Below, piece by piece: positions 63,656 to 64,000 of a DNA stretch of 64,000 nt; position 1 is the stretch's first letter, and the number at the start of each line of letters is the position of its first letter. Source of the stretch: Thalassospiraceae bacterium LMO-SO8 (GTDB lineage: Bacteria; Pseudomonadota; Alphaproteobacteria; Rhodospirillales; Casp-alpha2). The stretch covers positions 1,612,001-1,676,000 of the forward strand of contig CP134226.1 of the NCBI GenBank assembly GCA_031655335.1, written 5' to 3'. Made by a program: the position numbers and the translations under genes. Under the pieces are notes generated by a model. That model made no database searches. It was not told the origin of the DNA and worked only from the letters and a program-made list of their open reading frames with translations.

Positions 63656-64000
63656 TCACGATTTGCCGGTCTTGGCGGCCTCGCGTTGGGCCCTTTCTAA
63701 ATCTTCGATACGACCGACGTCCAGCCAATATTCGTGGATCGGAAAAGCGGCGCAGTCGCGGCCGCCGGCCATCCACGATTCGAACAACTGTGGCATGTCG
63801 ATTGCTCTGCCGCGCGGGATATCCAGGAGCGCGTCAGGCTCCAGAACATAGATGCCCGCGTTCACGAAAAACTTGTGCACGGGTTTCTCGTTAATCGCCT
63901 TGATCCGGCCGTTATCGATATCGACAACGCCAAAATCGACGCGGAAGTCATAGGTCCGAACGCCCATGGTTCCGATCACGTCTTGTTCGATGTGGAACTC
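63656..64000 (-). CDS. Sugar nucleotidyltransferase, partial (5' end outside window)
   Basis: C-terminal 114 codons of an NTP_transferase-fold protein; the N-terminus lies beyond the right edge. VVDIDNGRIKAINEKP, FVNAGIYVLEPDALLDI and YWLDVGRIEDLERAQ are typical of the second half of glucose-1-phosphate thymidylyl- or mannose/glucosamine-1-phosphate guanylyl-type enzymes. The locus clearly continues to the right. The nucleotide cannot be assigned without the N-terminal loop. Confidence 0.85.
   Translation of the reverse strand, partial: EFHIEQDVIGTMGVRTYDFRVDFGVVDIDNGRIKAINEKPVHKFFVNAGIYVLEPDALLDIPRGRAIDMPQLFESWMAGGRDCAAFPIHEYWLDVGRIEDLERAQREAAKTGKS

Overview
The window is one long surface-glycan biosynthesis locus. 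Dense, mostly GC-rich coding, ATGA/GTGA stop-start overlaps and the family content suggest an alphaproteobacterium of the Rhodospirillales type; this is inference from style and families, as there is no rRNA or housekeeping marker. I annotate 64 protein-coding genes. All are on the minus strand except two methyltransferase genes at 41376-43066, so transcription runs from high to low coordinates. I see no RNA gene, IS element, CRISPR array, integrase or stretch over 300 bp without a gene. The genes at both edges are cut by the window.

Layout, left to right. 1-2882: CDP-6-deoxyhexose block (reductase-like SDR, RmlC-like epimerase, RfbG, RfbF). 2879-13264: an unusual cassette with a large glycosyltransferase-like protein, a D-2-hydroxyacid dehydrogenase, an AroB-type cyclase, a FabG-like SDR, a KdsB-like CMP-transferase, two Gfo/Idh/MocA oxidoreductases, a HisC-like aminotransferase and two methyltransferases. 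13281-18571: late pseudaminic acid (Pse) genes, namely PseI, a PseG-PseH fusion and an SpsF/PseF-like cytidylyltransferase around a large unknown protein. 18568-22953: a TIGR04372-type glycosyltransferase, a radical SAM/SPASM protein, an FkbM methyltransferase and an AAC(3)-type N-acyltransferase. 22977-35638: a DegT aminotransferase, a split transketolase, methyltransferases, a nucleotide-sugar dehydrogenase homologue without its catalytic cysteine, a domain-inverted HldE-like enzyme, epimerases, transaldolase and GmhB. 35868-43456: a polytopic membrane protein, a small anchored HicB-like protein, RmlB- and RmlD-like SDRs, GtrB-like and GtrA-like proteins, and the plus-strand island. 43506-52038: a methyltransferase, a DUF4910 M28-like protein, a second AAC(3) protein, FkbH/MaoC-SDR/ACP module 1, a GmhA-like isomerase and a PglK/MsbA-like ABC exporter. 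52035-54217: PseC and PseB. 54299-59100: a glycosyltransferase-like protein, a polysaccharide deacetylase and a PseA/HisH/HisF amidotransferase set. 59154-64000: FkbH/GNAT/MaoC/ACP module 2, a methyltransferase and a sugar nucleotidyltransferase.

How it fits together (inference). The locus is mainly a sugar factory. It makes CMP-Pse and probably an acetamidino derivative, a heptose from sedoheptulose 7-phosphate with its own transketolase and transaldolase, a CDP-6-deoxyhexose, and probably a further CMP-activated sugar involving the AroB-like enzyme. Two FkbH-ACP modules look set up to make unusual ACP-bound acyl groups (glyceryl- or 3-hydroxyacyl-type) for sugar N- or O-acylation, and nine methyltransferase-like genes suggest heavy methylation. 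Glycosyltransferases are few, one ABC exporter is present, and no Wzx/Wzy/Wzz is recognised. The content resembles flagellin-glycosylation and O-antigen loci, but the acceptor cannot be read from this window.
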